The notes below the pieces were generated by a model. It saw nothing but the letters and a program-made list of their open reading frames with translations, did not search any database and was not told the DNA's origin. Below, piece by piece: positions 57,046 to 64,000 of a stretch of DNA of 64,000 nt. The position numbers and the translations under genes are program-made. Within the stretch, counting starts at the first letter, position 1; each line of letters starts with the position of its first letter. Location: contig NZ_JABRXF010000001.1 of NCBI RefSeq assembly GCF_013266695.1, positions 1,865,736-1,929,735 of the forward strand, read 5' to 3'. This DNA comes from Hongsoonwoonella zoysiae (GTDB lineage Bacteria; Pseudomonadota; Alphaproteobacteria; Rhizobiales; Stappiaceae).

Positions 57046-57708
57046 ATGCGGATAGGGATCTTCAATATCGCGCTTGCGTCTGCCGTCTTCCTGCTGCTTG
57101 CCGGATGCGGCGGGTTTTGGGACATCGAGGAGCGCGAGCGCTGGCGCGCGCGCGAGGAAGCGCAATGCCTTGCCTCCGGTGATGTGAAGCGCACGCCCTT
57201 CATCCGGCCTTCGCGGGCGATATCCGGCCCCGGCATCTGCGGTATCGACCACCCCTTCGAGGTGACGGCGCTGCAAGGGGGACAGGTGGCCTTTTCCAAT
57301 TCGGCGACGATGAGCTGCGGCCATATCCGCGAGACCGAAGACTGGTTGTCCGAGAGCGTCCAGCCGGCGGCCATGGCCATTTTCGGCTCACCCGTCAGCG
57401 AAATGAAGATCGCCGCGTCCTATTCCTGCCGGGGACGTAACGGGGCAGCCAAGGGGCCGCTTTCCGAACATGCCTTCGCGAACGCGCTCGACATCTCTTC
57501 CTTCAAGCTGGCCGACGGGCGCGAGATCACCGTGGAAGGCGGGTGGGGCGATATCTACGAAGGCGCATTCCTGCGCAATGCGCATTCGGGCGCATGCGAG
57601 CGGTTTTCAACGGTGCTGGGGCCGGAGGCCGACCGCCACCACCGGGACCATTTCCACCTGGACCTTGCCCGACACGGGCGCTACGGCGACCACCGCGTCT
57701 GCCAATGA
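57046..57708 (+). CDS. Extensin-family lipoprotein
   Basis: A 220-residue lipoprotein with lipobox LLAGC (Cys21). The extensin-like C-terminal domain (PF06904 type) is intact: IAASYSCRGRN, LSEHAFANALDISSFKLADG, VEGGWGDIYEGAFLR and DRHHRDHFHLDLARHG. Members resemble D-alanyl-D-alanine carboxypeptidase folds and are common in Hyphomicrobiales envelopes; exact role unknown. Weak ribosome site. It is 45 bases after its degenerate paralogue. Confidence 0.85.
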   Translation: MRIGIFNIALASAVFLLLAGCGGFWDIEERERWRAREEAQCLASGDVKRTPFIRPSRAISGPGICGIDHPFEVTALQGGQVAFSNSATMSCGHIRETEDWLSESVQPAAMAIFGSPVSEMKIAASYSCRGRNGAAKGPLSEHAFANALDISSFKLADGREITVEGGWGDIYEGAFLRNAHSGACERFSTVLGPEADRHHRDHFHLDLARHGRYGDHRVCQ

Positions 57709-57742
57709 GACGTGCCGGATGCGTCCGTTCGCAAACAATAAT

Positions 57743-57772
57743 AGGCCGCGCACCCGAAAGGACGCGCGGCCT
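57743..57772. terminator. Terminator between convergent extensin and BA14K genes
   Basis: Nine-bp arms AGGCCGCGC (57743-57751) / GCGCGGCCT (57764-57772), T-rich flank on the plus side. Likely bidirectional. Confidence 0.65.
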
Positions 57773-57792
57773 TGTTTGTCACCGTCCAGCCG

Positions 57793-58194
57793 TTATCGGC
57801 AGAAGCGGTATTCACCCGAATAGGCGATGAAATAGCCGGAGCGCGGATCGAAGCTGCGGTATTTGCGCCCGCAGTAGGAATACCACTCCGGCGTCCAGGG
57901 CTCCGGCGCATATTCGACGTAGACCCGCTCGCGGTAAACGGGTGCCGGTTCCACGTAATATTCGCGGTAGACGCGCCGGGGCGGGGGAGGCGCGACGTAT
58001 ACGGGTGCCGGCGGATCGATGTACTGCGGGCCGGAAAGCATGGTGCCCAGAAGCGTACCTGCGGCAAGACCGGCCGCACCGGCCGCGATCGCCGCGCCCG
58101 CATCGCCGGCATCCGCCGTGGATGCCATCGGCAGCATCATCGCGCCGGCAAGGGCGGCTGCAAGGCCTTTTGAAAGTTTCATTCCACGAAGCAT
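57793..58194 (-). CDS. BA14K-family envelope protein, copy 1
   Basis: A 133-residue secreted protein. Signal peptide then glycine/alanine membrane-like segment (AGDAGAAIAAGAAGLAAG), a Pro/Tyr linker and the BA14K domain WYSYCGRKYRSFDPRSGYF plus AYSGEYRFCR with its conserved cysteine pair. The name comes from a Brucella 14-kDa immunoreactive antigen; a lectin-like role has been suggested for that family. GGAGA precedes the ATG at 58194. First of four tandem copies. Confidence 0.85.
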   Translation of the reverse strand: MLRGMKLSKGLAAALAGAMMLPMASTADAGDAGAAIAAGAAGLAAGTLLGTMLSGPQYIDPPAPVYVAPPPPRRVYREYYVEPAPVYRERVYVEYAPEPWTPEWYSYCGRKYRSFDPRSGYFIAYSGEYRFCR

Positions 58195-58328
58195 TCGTTC
58201 ATCTCCGAAGATATGTCCGGCCCGCATTTTTCAGCCAGGCCGCGTGTTCCGATTCTTCAATCCGATTAGAAGGCCGGAAAACGCCGAAACCATGTCCGGC
58301 GCTTGTCGAATCCGGGGAAATTTTCGCC

Positions 58329-58808
58329 TTACTGGCAAAGCTTCCTGACACCCGAATAGGTGGTGTAGAGGCCTGTCTCCGGCTCAAAGGAGCGGAACTT
58401 CGCCGAACAGTAGCGATACCACTCCGGCGTCCAGGGGCGCGGCGAATAATCGACCGTGACCGGGCCGCCATAGCCGCCGCCGTAGGCGGGAGCGCGCGGC
58501 GGGCCATAGACGCGGCGCGGCGGGTCGATGTATTGGCGCGGCTGCGACAGGGCGGAGCCGAGGATTGCGCCTGCGGCAAAGCCGATCACGCCAGCGGCGA
58601 CAGCCGCGCCGGCATCATTGTTGTGGCGCTTGCGCTTGTGCCAGCGCGGGCGGTGATGGTTCTGGTAATGGCCGTGATTGTCGCGCCAGCCGTGACGGTG
58701 GCCGGCTTCCGCAGCCGTGGTGACGCTCGGCAGAACGAGAGCGCTGGCAAGAAGGGCGGCAACGGCCTTGGTGGTGAATGTCTTTGCGGTCGTGGTTCTG
58801 GAGGTCAT
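58329..58808 (-). CDS. BA14K-family envelope protein, copy 2
   Basis: A 159-residue secreted protein: signal peptide (ends AAEAGH), a His/Arg-rich stretch (HRHGWRDNHGHYQNHHRPRW), a Gly/Ala segment (AGAAVAAGVIGFAAGAILG) and the domain WYRYCSAKFRSFEPETGLY then TYSGVRKLC. Basic and His-rich in its central part. Confidence 0.85.
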   Translation of the reverse strand: MTSRTTTAKTFTTKAVAALLASALVLPSVTTAAEAGHRHGWRDNHGHYQNHHRPRWHKRKRHNNDAGAAVAAGVIGFAAGAILGSALSQPRQYIDPPRRVYGPPRAPAYGGGYGGPVTVDYSPRPWTPEWYRYCSAKFRSFEPETGLYTTYSGVRKLCQ

Positions 58809-58944
58809 GGGTTTCGGTCTCCGCTTGCATCGCCGGGCGATGCGTTGAATTCGATGAGACCGTTATATAGACCGGTGCGTGAACCCGTTCTGAGACGTGC
58901 GTTCATCTGCCGTTCAGGTTTCAAAACGGGCGCAGGTTCGGAAA

Positions 58945-58971
58945 AAAAGCGCCGGCAGGGCCGGCGCTTTT
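58945..58971 (-). terminator. Terminator after BA14K copy 3
   Basis: Twelve-bp stem AAAAGCGCCGGC (58945-58956) / GCCGGCGCTTTT (58960-58971) with a 3-base loop; minus-strand side ends in a T run. Confidence 0.8.
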
Positions 58972-58998
58972 CGCTGTTGCGCTTTAAAGAATGTCCGC

Positions 58999-59541
58999 TT
59001 ACCGGCAGAACCTGTATTTGCCGGAATAGGCGAGATAGTAACCGGTATCGGGATTGAAGCTGCGGTAGCGCGAGCCGCAGTAGCTGTACCATTCCGGCGT
59101 CCAGGGTGCATAGGCGCCGCGCCGGTATGCCGGAGCGGGCGCAACGTAGCGCGGTTGCGACAACGCGCCAGCGATGATGGCTCCGGTGGCAAGTCCGATG
59201 ATACCAGCCGCCGCGGCCGCACCCGGATTATAGTAGCGTTTGCCGTAATAATACCCGCGGCCGCCACGATAATAGCGCCGTTTGGCATGGTAGCGGCGTC
59301 CGCCACGATAGCCGCGTCCTCTGCGATAGTTCCGGCCGTTGCGGACACCGGCCCGGCCTTGCCGCCAGCGGCGCCCGCGCGACTGCACCTTCTGGATCAG
59401 ATTGGAATTGTCGGTCTGTGCGGCAGGGGGCAATACGGCCTTTGCCAAAGGCATGGCAGCGAAAGCCGGCGCTTGAGGCAGGAATGACGTCACCGTCAAT
59501 GCGAGCGCGACCGCCAAGGCGGGTGTCTTTCTTCCAAGCAT
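58999..59541 (-). CDS. BA14K-family envelope protein, copy 3 (Arg/Tyr/Gly-rich)
   Basis: A 180-residue secreted protein: signal peptide (ends AFAAM), then residues 50-105 are unusually basic and tyrosine-rich (RNYRRGRGYRGGRRYHAKRR, YYRGGRGYYYGKRYY), then a Gly/Ala segment and the BA14K domain WYSYCGSRYRSFNPDTGYY with AYSGKYRFCR. AAGGGA precedes the ATG. The low-complexity basic block could bind nucleic acid or cell-wall polymers; this is speculation. Confidence 0.83.
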   Translation of the reverse strand: MLGRKTPALAVALALTVTSFLPQAPAFAAMPLAKAVLPPAAQTDNSNLIQKVQSRGRRWRQGRAGVRNGRNYRRGRGYRGGRRYHAKRRYYRGGRGYYYGKRYYNPGAAAAAGIIGLATGAIIAGALSQPRYVAPAPAYRRGAYAPWTPEWYSYCGSRYRSFNPDTGYYLAYSGKYRFCR

Positions 59542-59721
59542 GGGACTATCCCTTTTCGTTTACCCGCGTCAGTTCACCCGATACGGGGGCGCGGGAAATA
59601 AAGAGTGCCAGCTGGAGAATATCTTCGAACGTATCGCTGGCATTTAAAGTGGTTAATTATATAACAAAATATAGGGTTTTGCGAGTATTCGGCAATGAGT
59701 CTTTGCTATCACTATAAAAAG

Positions 59722-59744
59722 AGCGCCGTAATTTATGCGGCGCT
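59722..59744 (-). terminator. Hairpin after BA14K copy 4
   Basis: Seven-bp arms AGCGCCG (59722-59728) / CGGCGCT (59738-59744); A run upstream gives T tract on the minus strand. Confidence 0.55.
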
Positions 59745-59780
59745 TTCTGTAATTTTGCTTTGAATATCAGATAATTCCTG

Positions 59781-60178
59781 TCATTCGCAAAATCGGTATT
59801 GCCCGGAGTATGCGATATAATATCCCGTATCCGGGTTGAAGCTGCGGTACTTCGCCCTGCAGTAGCGATACCACTCAGGCGTCCACGGCTCGTAGGAAAT
59901 CTGCGGCCGAGGCGGGCCGATATATTCCGGGCGCTGGGGTTTGGAGAGTGTGCTGCCAAGGATCGCGCCGGCAGCAAGGCCGATGATGCCGGCAGCCACG
60001 GCCGCGCCGGCATTGTTCTTGTCGCGCTTCTTGCGGGGAGGCTGGTGGTGGTCATGATGATCGTGCCCGTGGTGGCGGCGGGAGCGCCAGCCGCCGGCAT
60101 GGCTATGGCTGACGGCGGCGCAAGGGAGGTCGTCGCAAGCGCAAGGGCCGCCATGGCAATGGGCAATTTTCTTCTCAC
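59781..60178 (-). pseudogene. BA14K-family gene, copy 4, interrupted by a frameshift
   Basis: The signal peptide (from GTG at 60178, preceded by GGAGAG; RKLPIAMAALALATTSLAPP and SAIA) and the mature protein lie in different frames. The signal frame continues MPAAGAPAATTG, whereas the frame that keeps the family sequence reads HAGGWRSRRHHGHDHHDHH and then AGAAVAAGIIGLAAGAILG and the domain WYRYCRAKYRSFNPDTGYY, AYSGQYRFCE. One extra base at about 60100-60103 (a C in a GCC-CAT run) would rejoin them as SAIA-HAGGW. Either a true one-base deletion or a sequence error. Confidence 0.75.
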
Positions 60179-60375
60179 TAAAATCTCTCCATGGAAGTTC
60201 GAGCCTGCATCGATTGTGCGCGCAGATTTTGTTACGGCCGTTCGTCCGCGACCTGCGACGGAGTTCTCCGCAGCCTGCAACCGATGTTGACGATAAGATG
60301 GCCGGCTCGATCTGTAACGGCTTGACGGGATCAATGTTCCATCACATGCGTGAGAGAAGTAGAAAAAGGGCTGAA

Positions 60376-61137
60376 ATGGCAGACATCGGCAACGTGATAC
60401 GCCCGACAGACGAGGGGGCGAGGCGGCTCGCGCGCAGGCTCATGCGTACGGCGAGATTTGCCGCGATCGCGGTGAAGGAGGCGGAAAGCGAGGTGCCCTT
60501 CGTCTCGCGCGTGGCCTGCGCCACCGATATCGACGGCTCGCCGATGATCCTGATCTCGACCCTTTCGGCGCATACACGCGGGCTGATCGAATATCCCGTC
60601 TGCTCGCTCATGTTCGGGGAACCCGGCAAGGGCGATCCACTGGCGCATCCGCGCGTGACCGTTATCGGCCGGGCGGAACGGCTGGAGCGCGGCAGCGAGG
60701 AAGAGGAACGCGCGCGGGCACGCTATCTCGCCCGCCAGCCGAAGGCGAAGCTTTATGCCGATTTCGGAGATTTCGCGCTCTACCGGATCGGGGTCGAGCG
60801 GGCGAGCCTCAACGGCGGCTTCGGCAAGGCCTTCGAACTGTCGCGCGAGGATATTGTCGTTCCCGACGAAAGGCTCGCCGGATTTGCCGAGATGGAAGCG
60901 GGCGCCGTGGAGCATATGAACGAGGACCATGCCGACGCAATCGCGCTTTACGCGAAAGCATTCGGCAAGGCGGAAAAGGCGGTGGGATGGATCATTACCG
61001 GCCTCGACCCGGACGGTTTCGACCTGATGGCGGGTGATGAGGTGCTGCGCATAGACTTCGATCCGTCGCTGTCATCGGCGGCGGAGGTTCGCCCGAGGCT
61101 CGTGGAGATGGCGAAGGCTGCCCGTGCCGCAGGTTGA
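60376..61137 (+). CDS. HugZ-like heme-utilisation/PNP-oxidase-fold protein
   Basis: A 253-residue protein of the HugZ/pyridoxamine phosphate oxidase-fold family. A split-barrel part (VPFVSRVACATDIDGSPMIL, SLMFGEPGKGDPLAHPRVTV) is followed by the DUF2470-type C-terminal domain (GAVEHMNEDHADAIALYAKA), the region that binds heme in HugZ. Likely in heme iron release or handling; a FMN role is also possible. ATG at 60376 with AAAGGG upstream; longer in-frame starts lack a site. Confidence 0.8.
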   Translation: MADIGNVIRPTDEGARRLARRLMRTARFAAIAVKEAESEVPFVSRVACATDIDGSPMILISTLSAHTRGLIEYPVCSLMFGEPGKGDPLAHPRVTVIGRAERLERGSEEEERARARYLARQPKAKLYADFGDFALYRIGVERASLNGGFGKAFELSREDIVVPDERLAGFAEMEAGAVEHMNEDHADAIALYAKAFGKAEKAVGWIITGLDPDGFDLMAGDEVLRIDFDPSLSSAAEVRPRLVEMAKAARAAG

Positions 61138-61228
61138 GTTCCGTTTTCCCTTTGCGGTTTCGATTGATGCATGTTTTGCGAGCCGGTAGTTTCTTGCCGA
61201 CATACCGCAAGCGAATCCGGGATCTTTC

Positions 61229-62125
61229 ATGAGCCGATTATTTCGCGTTATCGCCATTCTTTTGGCTTTGATGCTGTCGACAACAGGTGTCGCCGAGGCC
61301 GCCTTCAGGCTCGATCCGCACAAGGATCGCCTGTTCCGCTATCCAGGCCTGCTTGCCGGAAAGTCCGGCGACGACTTCGTCATCGTCGACTACGACAAGC
61401 GCCGCGACATCCACCGCCGCGACAAGGAGTGGGAGCGAAAGGTTCACGGCGAATATGTGTCGGCCTACCCGAACCGCTCGGAAGAAGACCTGAAACTGCA
61501 GGCGAACGGGCGCACGATCAGCTATATCCGCGTCGGCAAGGCGGAGCGCAATGCGCGGGCAATCGTCATTTATATCCACGGCCAGGGCGGAAACCGCTTC
61601 CAGGGCAACAACGACTGGAGCTTCGGCGGCAATTTCAACCGCATCAAGAACCTGATGGCGCGAAACGGCGGGCTTTATATTTCGCCGGATTTCATGGACT
61701 TCAAGGGGCGCGGGGAGGCGGATATCGCCGCTCTCATGCGCCACTACAAGCAGAAGTCGCCGAACGCGCCGATCTTCGTCGCCTGCGGTTCCATGGGCAG
61801 TTTCCTGTGTTGGCGGCTTGCCAAAAACCCGGAGACCGCGTCGATGATGGGCGGAATGCTGCTGATGGGCGCGGCCTGGGACGACAGTTTCTTCTCAAGC
61901 TCCACGTTCAGGGCGCGAAAGCTGCCGATCTATTTCGGCCACGGAAGCTGGGACAAGGTTTACGACTGGCAGAGGCAGGCGGCGTTTTACACCAAACTCA
62001 AGAAGCTTTCGCCGAGCTATCCGGCGAAATTCACGCTCTTCGAGACGGGCACGCATGGAACGCCGATCCGCATGACCGACTGGCGGCTGATCCTCAACTG
62101 GATGCTGGAGGTCGGCGGGTATTGA
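61229..62125 (+). CDS. Secreted alpha/beta hydrolase
   Basis: A 298-residue protein with a signal peptide (MLSTTGVAEA, cleavage about residue 24). The alpha/beta hydrolase pieces are IVIYIHGQGGNRFQG (oxyanion), CGSMGSFLC (nucleophile Ser in GSMGS), GHGSWDKVY (acid Asp) and GTHGTPIRM (catalytic His). Likely periplasmic; esterase or lipase-like. Separated from HugZ by 91 bases. Confidence 0.85.
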   Translation: MSRLFRVIAILLALMLSTTGVAEAAFRLDPHKDRLFRYPGLLAGKSGDDFVIVDYDKRRDIHRRDKEWERKVHGEYVSAYPNRSEEDLKLQANGRTISYIRVGKAERNARAIVIYIHGQGGNRFQGNNDWSFGGNFNRIKNLMARNGGLYISPDFMDFKGRGEADIAALMRHYKQKSPNAPIFVACGSMGSFLCWRLAKNPETASMMGGMLLMGAAWDDSFFSSSTFRARKLPIYFGHGSWDKVYDWQRQAAFYTKLKKLSPSYPAKFTLFETGTHGTPIRMTDWRLILNWMLEVGGY

Positions 62126-62143
62126 CCTGCCGCTCGGGCGCCG

Positions 62144-62911
62144 GTGCTTGACCTATCCGTTTTCGACCCCGGATTTTCGCTCGCCCAGCTTGCGGTGATC
62201 GCCTTCGGCTTCGCGTTCGCCGCATTCGTGAAGGGGGCGACGGGGCTGGGCTTTTCGACGACCTGCCTGCCGTTTCTCGTGCTGGCGGTGGGCCTCAAGT
62301 CCGCGCTGCCGCTCATCATCCTGCCGTCGATCGCCAGCAACATCTTCGTCATGCGTCAGGCCGGCCATTTCCGCGAAACGGTCTCCCGCTTCTGGCCGAT
62401 GCTGCTGGCGAGCGTGCCGGGGCTTATCCTCGGGCTCTGGCTGCTCGATACTGTCGACGGCGAACGGGCGGCGATCGTGCTCGGCGGCGTGCTCGTCGCC
62501 TATAGCCTCTACGCGTTGCGGAGCCCGGATTTCATGCTTTCGGCGCCTGCGGCGCGGGCGCTTGCGCCCTTGTCGGGCTTCGCGACCGGGCTCGTCAACG
62601 GCGTCACGGGCTCGCAGATCATGCCCGTTCTGCCCTATCTCATTTCGCTCAATCTTTCGCGCGAACGCTTCGTCCAGGCGATAAATTGTTCCTTCACCAT
62701 CGGCAGCATCGTCATGGCGCTCGGCCTGTCGAAACTGGGGTTGATGACGGTGGCGAGCCTTGCCGTCTCCGTGGGCGGGCTCGGCTTCGTCTATGCGGGC
62801 ACGAAAGCGGGCGGAGCCTTGCGCCGCCGCCTCGACGAGACGGCATTCCGCAGGCTGGTGCTGATCCTGCTCCTGACCCTCGGCATGGCGCTGGTGGTGC
62901 GGGGGATATAA
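62144..62911 (+). CDS. TauE/SafE-family anion exporter
   Basis: A 255-residue membrane protein with about eight helices. The opening VIAFGFAFAAFVKGATGLGF and the second-half GFATGLVNGVTGSQIMPVLP are the paired TauE/SafE motifs. Members export sulfite or organosulfonates. GTG start at 62144, 18 bases after the hydrolase gene; probably co-transcribed. A terminator follows at 62918-62946. Confidence 0.85.
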   Translation: MLDLSVFDPGFSLAQLAVIAFGFAFAAFVKGATGLGFSTTCLPFLVLAVGLKSALPLIILPSIASNIFVMRQAGHFRETVSRFWPMLLASVPGLILGLWLLDTVDGERAAIVLGGVLVAYSLYALRSPDFMLSAPAARALAPLSGFATGLVNGVTGSQIMPVLPYLISLNLSRERFVQAINCSFTIGSIVMALGLSKLGLMTVASLAVSVGGLGFVYAGTKAGGALRRRLDETAFRRLVLILLLTLGMALVVRGI

Positions 62912-62917
62912 ACGAGC

Positions 62918-62947
62918 GGGCAGGCCGGAGCCTGCCCTGCCATTTTT
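62918..62947 (+). terminator. Terminator after tauE-like gene
   Basis: Eight-bp stem GGGCAGGC/GCCTGCCC (62918-62925, 62930-62937) with loop CGGA, then TGCCATTTTT; it abuts the end of the convergent hydantoinase gene. Confidence 0.7.
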
Positions 62948-64000
62948 ACGCCTTGCCCCAGCCGCCAGCCGTCGGCGTCACCACGATGACGGCTTCGCCG
63001 GCTTTCAGCACCGTCTGGTCGCAGCCCTTGAGCTCTTCCGTCTCGCCGGAATTCCGGCGCACATAGGTGTGGCCGACCTCGCCATCCGCCCCGCCGTCGA
63101 GACCCTTCGGCGGGACCGTGCGGTGGGAGGAAAGGATTGCGCAGTCCATCTCCTCAAGGAAACGGATCGTGCGGCGCGTGCCGTCACCGGCCGACCACTG
63201 ACCTTTGCCGCCGGAATTTTTCCGGATGTGGAAGTCTTCCAGCAGGACCGGATAGCGGAACTCCAGCACTTCCGGATCGGTCAGGCGCGAGTTCGTCATG
63301 TGAACGTGCACGCCGTCCGTGCCGTCGAAACCGGGCCCCGCCGGGGAGCCGGAGCAGATCGTCTCGTAATACTGGTACTGATCGTTGCCGAAGGTGAGGT
63401 TGTTCATCGTGCCCTGGCTGTTCGCCATGGCCTTCAGCGCGCCGAAGAGCGCGTTCGTCACGTGCTGGCTCGTCTCCACGTTGCCGGCGACGACGGCTGC
63501 GGGATAAGCCGGCTTCAGCATGCATCCATCGGGTATCACGATGTTGATGGGGCGGAGACACCCCGCGTTCATCGGGATGTGGCCTTCCACCATGACGCGG
63601 AAACAGTAAAGCACCGCCGCGCGGGTGACCGGTTCCGGCGCGTTGAAGTTGTTCGGCTTCACGTCCGACGTGCCGGTGAAATCGACCGTTGCCTCGCGGG
63701 CGGCCTTGTCGACGGTGATCTTCACCTTGATCACCGAGCCCTGATCGGTCGGATATTCGTATTCGGAATCGGTGAGCGCCTCGATCACGCGGCGCACGCT
63801 TTCCTCAGCGTTGTCCTGAACGTGGCCCATGTAGGCCTGCACGACGTCGAGCCCGAAGTGGGCGACCATCTTGCGAAGCTCCTTCACGCCTTTCTCGTTG
63901 GCGGCGATCTGGGCTTTCAGGTCGGCAACGTTCTGCGTGACGTTGCGGACCGGGTAGGGATGGTCGGTGAGGATCTTCACCAGAGCCTCTTCCTGGAAGG
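62946..64000 (-). CDS. Hydantoinase B/5-oxoprolinase, C-terminal part (cut by window edge)
   Basis: At least 350 residues of a HyuB/5-oxoprolinase-type subunit open to the right window edge, reading [20 protein letters not shown] at the edge end. Characteristic segments: [80 protein letters not shown] and [18 protein letters not shown]. It is either the C-terminal half of an ATP-dependent 5-oxoprolinase (about 1200 residues) or a separate HyuB; which cannot be told here. Start lies outside the window. Confidence 0.85.
   Translation of the reverse strand, partial: FQEEALVKILTDHPYPVRNVTQNVADLKAQIAANEKGVKELRKMVAHFGLDVVQAYMGHVQDNAEESVRRVIEALTDSEYEYPTDQGSVIKVKITVDKAAREATVDFTGTSDVKPNNFNAPEPVTRAAVLYCFRVMVEGHIPMNAGCLRPINIVIPDGCMLKPAYPAAVVAGNVETSQHVTNALFGALKAMANSQGTMNNLTFGNDQYQYYETICSGSPAGPGFDGTDGVHVHMTNSRLTDPEVLEFRYPVLLEDFHIRKNSGGKGQWSAGDGTRRTIRFLEEMDCAILSSHRTVPPKGLDGGADGEVGHTYVRRNSGETEELKGCDQTVLKAGEAVIVVTPTAGGWGKA

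Overview
The window reads as chromosomal DNA of an alphaproteobacterium, most likely a member of the Hyphomicrobiales (Rhizobiales). Reasons: high GC throughout, four tandem BA14K-family genes, two DUF2336 genes, a regulator-methyltransferase/metF/metH locus, a TRAP transporter, and a full N-methylglutamate (NMG) pathway. I see no rRNA, tRNA, CRISPR array, insertion sequence or prophage. Genes are densely packed, with several translationally coupled operons and two convergent gene pairs whose 3' ends overlap.

Layout. (1) 1-13 kb is a nitrogen/one-carbon island. A ureohydrolase resembling Ni-dependent guanidine hydrolases, with a His-rich loop, and a tiny His-rich membrane protein run leftwards. 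Divergently, the four-subunit N-methylglutamate dehydrogenase (mgdABCD), two regulators (AraC/GATase1 type and XRE-cupin type), the three-subunit N-methylglutamate synthase (mgsABC) and gamma-glutamylmethylamide synthetase (gmaS) form the complete NMG route for methylamine. (2) 13.2-21.6 kb is a MarR-controlled unit: an indolepyruvate:ferredoxin oxidoreductase-like pair, a TRAP transporter (dctPQM) and a secreted cyclase/amidohydrolase, probably a keto-acid or aromatic-acid uptake and oxidation module of unknown substrate. (3) 21.6-34 kb is mixed: a secreted seven-repeat Cys protein, glutathione peroxidase, a SulP transporter coupled to a universal stress protein, an XRE regulator divergent from a fatty-acid desaturase, ettA, a tautomerase, LuxR-type and OxyR regulators. 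(4) 34-47.6 kb holds a DUF2336 gene, an MscS channel, GST, an ArsR/AHSA1 pair, the methionine-cycle operon (ArsR-methyltransferase, metF, metH) behind an 18-bp palindrome, azoR, an undetected-size 27-aa membrane protein, and a second DUF2336 gene. (5) 47.6-64 kb carries amidase, alcohol dehydrogenase, LysE exporter, Nudix, Pit phosphate transporter, a DUF3604 protein, a tandem of extensin-like proteins (one degenerate), four BA14K genes (the last frameshifted), a HugZ-like protein, an alpha/beta hydrolase, a TauE/SafE permease and the C-terminal part of a hydantoinase B/5-oxoprolinase cut by the window edge.

How they work together. The strongest biochemical story is the left end: gmaS, mgsABC and mgdABCD together turn methylamine into ammonia plus a C1 unit on tetrahydrofolate, and the adjacent guanidine-hydrolase-like enzyme would add urea/ammonia; if it accepts methylguanidine it could even supply methylamine. 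The second story is the MarR-IorAB-TRAP-cyclase unit, which looks like a self-contained import and oxidation system whose substrate is not evident from sequence. All functional statements rest on recognisable motifs and family knowledge; no searches were run.
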